Source: Treponemataceae bacterium | Lineage (GTDB): Bacteria; Spirochaetota; Spirochaetia; Treponematales; Treponemataceae | NCBI GenBank assembly: GCA_024697985.1 | Contig: JAILRX010000136.1 | Span: forward strand, 1-15,736 | Reading direction: 5' to 3' | Length of the DNA stretch: 15,736 nt | In this document: one piece after another, positions 15,144 to 15,736 of the stretch | Layout of the letters: each line of letters opens with the position of its first letter | Numbering within the stretch: the first letter of the stretch is position 1 | Notes under the pieces: model-generated | Databases searched by the model: none | The model's input: only the letters and a program-made list of their open reading frames with translations | Told to the model about the DNA's origin: nothing | Position numbers and translations under genes: made by a program

Positions 15144-15194
15144 TGCGCGGCAGAATCGCGCCTCGTCTGGAGTGCGCGGCAGAATCGCGCCTCG
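15144..15194. repeat. GC-rich direct repeat, two 22-bp copies each able to form a hairpin
   Basis: Identical 22-bp copies lie at 15144-15165 and 15173-15194 (29-bp period). Each contains GCGCGGCAGAATCGCGC, a 5-bp GCGCG/CGCGC stem with a 7-nt loop. A third, partial copy (AATCGCGCC) lies at 15199-15207. It fills the gap between two convergent genes and starts immediately after the stop codon of the upstream gene. It is far more GC-rich than the other intergenic regions. It may be a REP-like dispersed element; no T run follows, so a simple intrinsic terminator is less likely. Confidence 0.75.
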
Positions 15195-15210
15195 CAAAAA
15201 TCGCGCCGGC

Positions 15211-15736
15211 TCAGTCGAATATCGGATAGCACTCAAATCCGCTGTTCTTGATTATCGTACCCATTTTTTCATCGCTTGAAACTACAACAACTACAAAATA
15301 CTTGTTTCCGCTCGGCTTGACCTCTTCCCGGATTTCAGCCGTAATTCCCTTTGCAGAAACCCGTTTAACCAAGTCTTCAGCATTTTCAATCCGCGAGAAA
15401 AATCCAAGCTGATAATATTTTATGATGCTGCCGGAAGTAGTAGCCTTCGGTACGCTCGATTTTGCTGCCTCCGACTTCGCTTCGCTTTTAGCAACATCGC
15501 CTTTAATTGAGTCGCCTTTTATCGTGTCGCCTTTTATCGTGTCGCCGGCGCTTCGTTTTGAATCCGGATTTACCTCGTAAGGAACCGACGCTGCAGAACG
15601 GGCGCTCTTAACAGTGTTTTGGGCTGCCTTTTCCCTCGAATCCTTTGTAAGTTCCTCAATTTCTTTCAAGTCGCCCAATTTTCGTGAACTGAAAAACCAG
15701 AAAGGCGAAGGCGAAATTTCCATCCGCGAGCAGATT
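15211..15736 (-). CDS. SPOR-domain protein, C-terminal part (open at window edge)
   Basis: The frame is open to the right edge: the codons before the first in-frame ATG (15721-15723) read ICSR, so the true start is probably outside the window and at least 174 residues are visible. The C-terminal ~70 residues form a SPOR domain (YYQLGFFSRIENAEDLVKRV, then GNKYFVVVVVSSDEKMG), a fold that binds denuded peptidoglycan glycan strands at division sites or in lytic contexts. Before it comes a low-complexity, charged linker with tandem IKGDT-type pentapeptides and an Ala/Lys/Ser/Glu-rich stretch. The visible N-terminal part (SPSPFWFFSSRKLGDLKEIEELTK) is not recognised. It is likely a periplasmic, envelope-associated protein. 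It converges on the 13653 gene across the GC-rich repeat. Confidence 0.82.
   Translation of the reverse strand, partial: ICSRMEISPSPFWFFSSRKLGDLKEIEELTKDSREKAAQNTVKSARSAASVPYEVNPDSKRSAGDTIKGDTIKGDSIKGDVAKSEAKSEAAKSSVPKATTSGSIIKYYQLGFFSRIENAEDLVKRVSAKGITAEIREEVKPSGNKYFVVVVVSSDEKMGTIIKNSGFECYPIFD
15511..15540 (-). repeat. 15-bp tandem repeat within the SPOR protein linker
   Basis: Two perfect copies of a 15-bp unit (plus strand GTCGCCTTTTATCGT), at 15511-15525 and 15526-15540. A diverged copy lies at 15496-15510 and the start of another at 15541. The unit length keeps the reading frame and encodes the pentapeptide series DTIKG/DTIKG/DSIKG, so copy-number change would alter linker length without a frameshift. 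Confidence 0.85.

Noticed and set aside
14883..15236. 117-residue minus-strand open frame across the GC-rich repeat
   Set aside because: It overlaps the 3' end of a well-supported plus-strand gene, reads through the repeat and has no recognisable domain.
15721..15723. ATG at 15721-15723 as the start of the SPOR protein
   Set aside because: The frame stays open to the window edge and no signal peptide follows this ATG, so it is more likely an internal methionine.

Overview
The window looks like a chromosomal housekeeping region from a treponeme-like spirochaete. The evidence is the gene content and order, a short alanyl-tRNA synthetase without the C-terminal C-Ala domain, a groES gene with no groEL beside it, heavy CGA arginine codon use, and lipoprotein and SPOR-type envelope proteins. 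From memory, and not checked by a search, the block sigma factor / groES / TPR protein / nusB / SurA-like protein / alaS matches the order of Treponema pallidum TP1012 to TP1017. I see no insertion sequence, prophage, CRISPR array or complete tRNA/rRNA gene.

Layout. (1) 1-278, minus: N-terminal part of a Gfo/Idh/MocA oxidoreductase, cut by the left edge. (2) 462-6900, plus: a tight dnaE-yggT-recG cluster for replication, an integral membrane protein and fork/recombination repair. (3) 6919-7785, minus: a sigma-70 family factor that converges on recG with an 18-nt gap. (4) 7786-8125: a 340-bp divergent regulatory region. It holds a very good sigma-54 promoter facing the sigma-factor gene and two matching 17-bp palindromes exactly 40 bp apart. 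(5) 8126-8395, plus: groES, ending in a strong intrinsic terminator that lies inside the 3' end of the opposing gene. (6) 8421-13576, minus: alaS, a SurA-like exported chaperone, nusB (GTG start) and a TPR lipoprotein (TTG start), the last three nearly abutting. (7) 13653-15143, plus: a large membrane-anchored exported protein of uncertain function, transcribed divergently from alaS. (8) 15144-15210: a GC-rich hairpin repeat. (9) 15211-15736, minus: a SPOR-domain protein with pentapeptide repeats, open at the right edge.

The most interesting signal is in region 4. The sigma-70 family gene seems to be driven by sigma-54, with paired palindromes at typical enhancer distance (about -126 and -166 from the predicted start). 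This layout recalls the RpoN-to-RpoS cascade of Borrelia, but here it would be in a treponeme. A second theme is leaderless transcription: alaS, the 13653 gene and the oxidoreductase each have a -10 hexamer 6-8 nt before the ATG and no Shine-Dalgarno, whereas dnaE, yggT, recG, the sigma factor, groES and the SurA-like gene have normal ribosome binding sites. A third is an alanine/glycine-rich insertion of about 50 residues in RecG just before Walker A.
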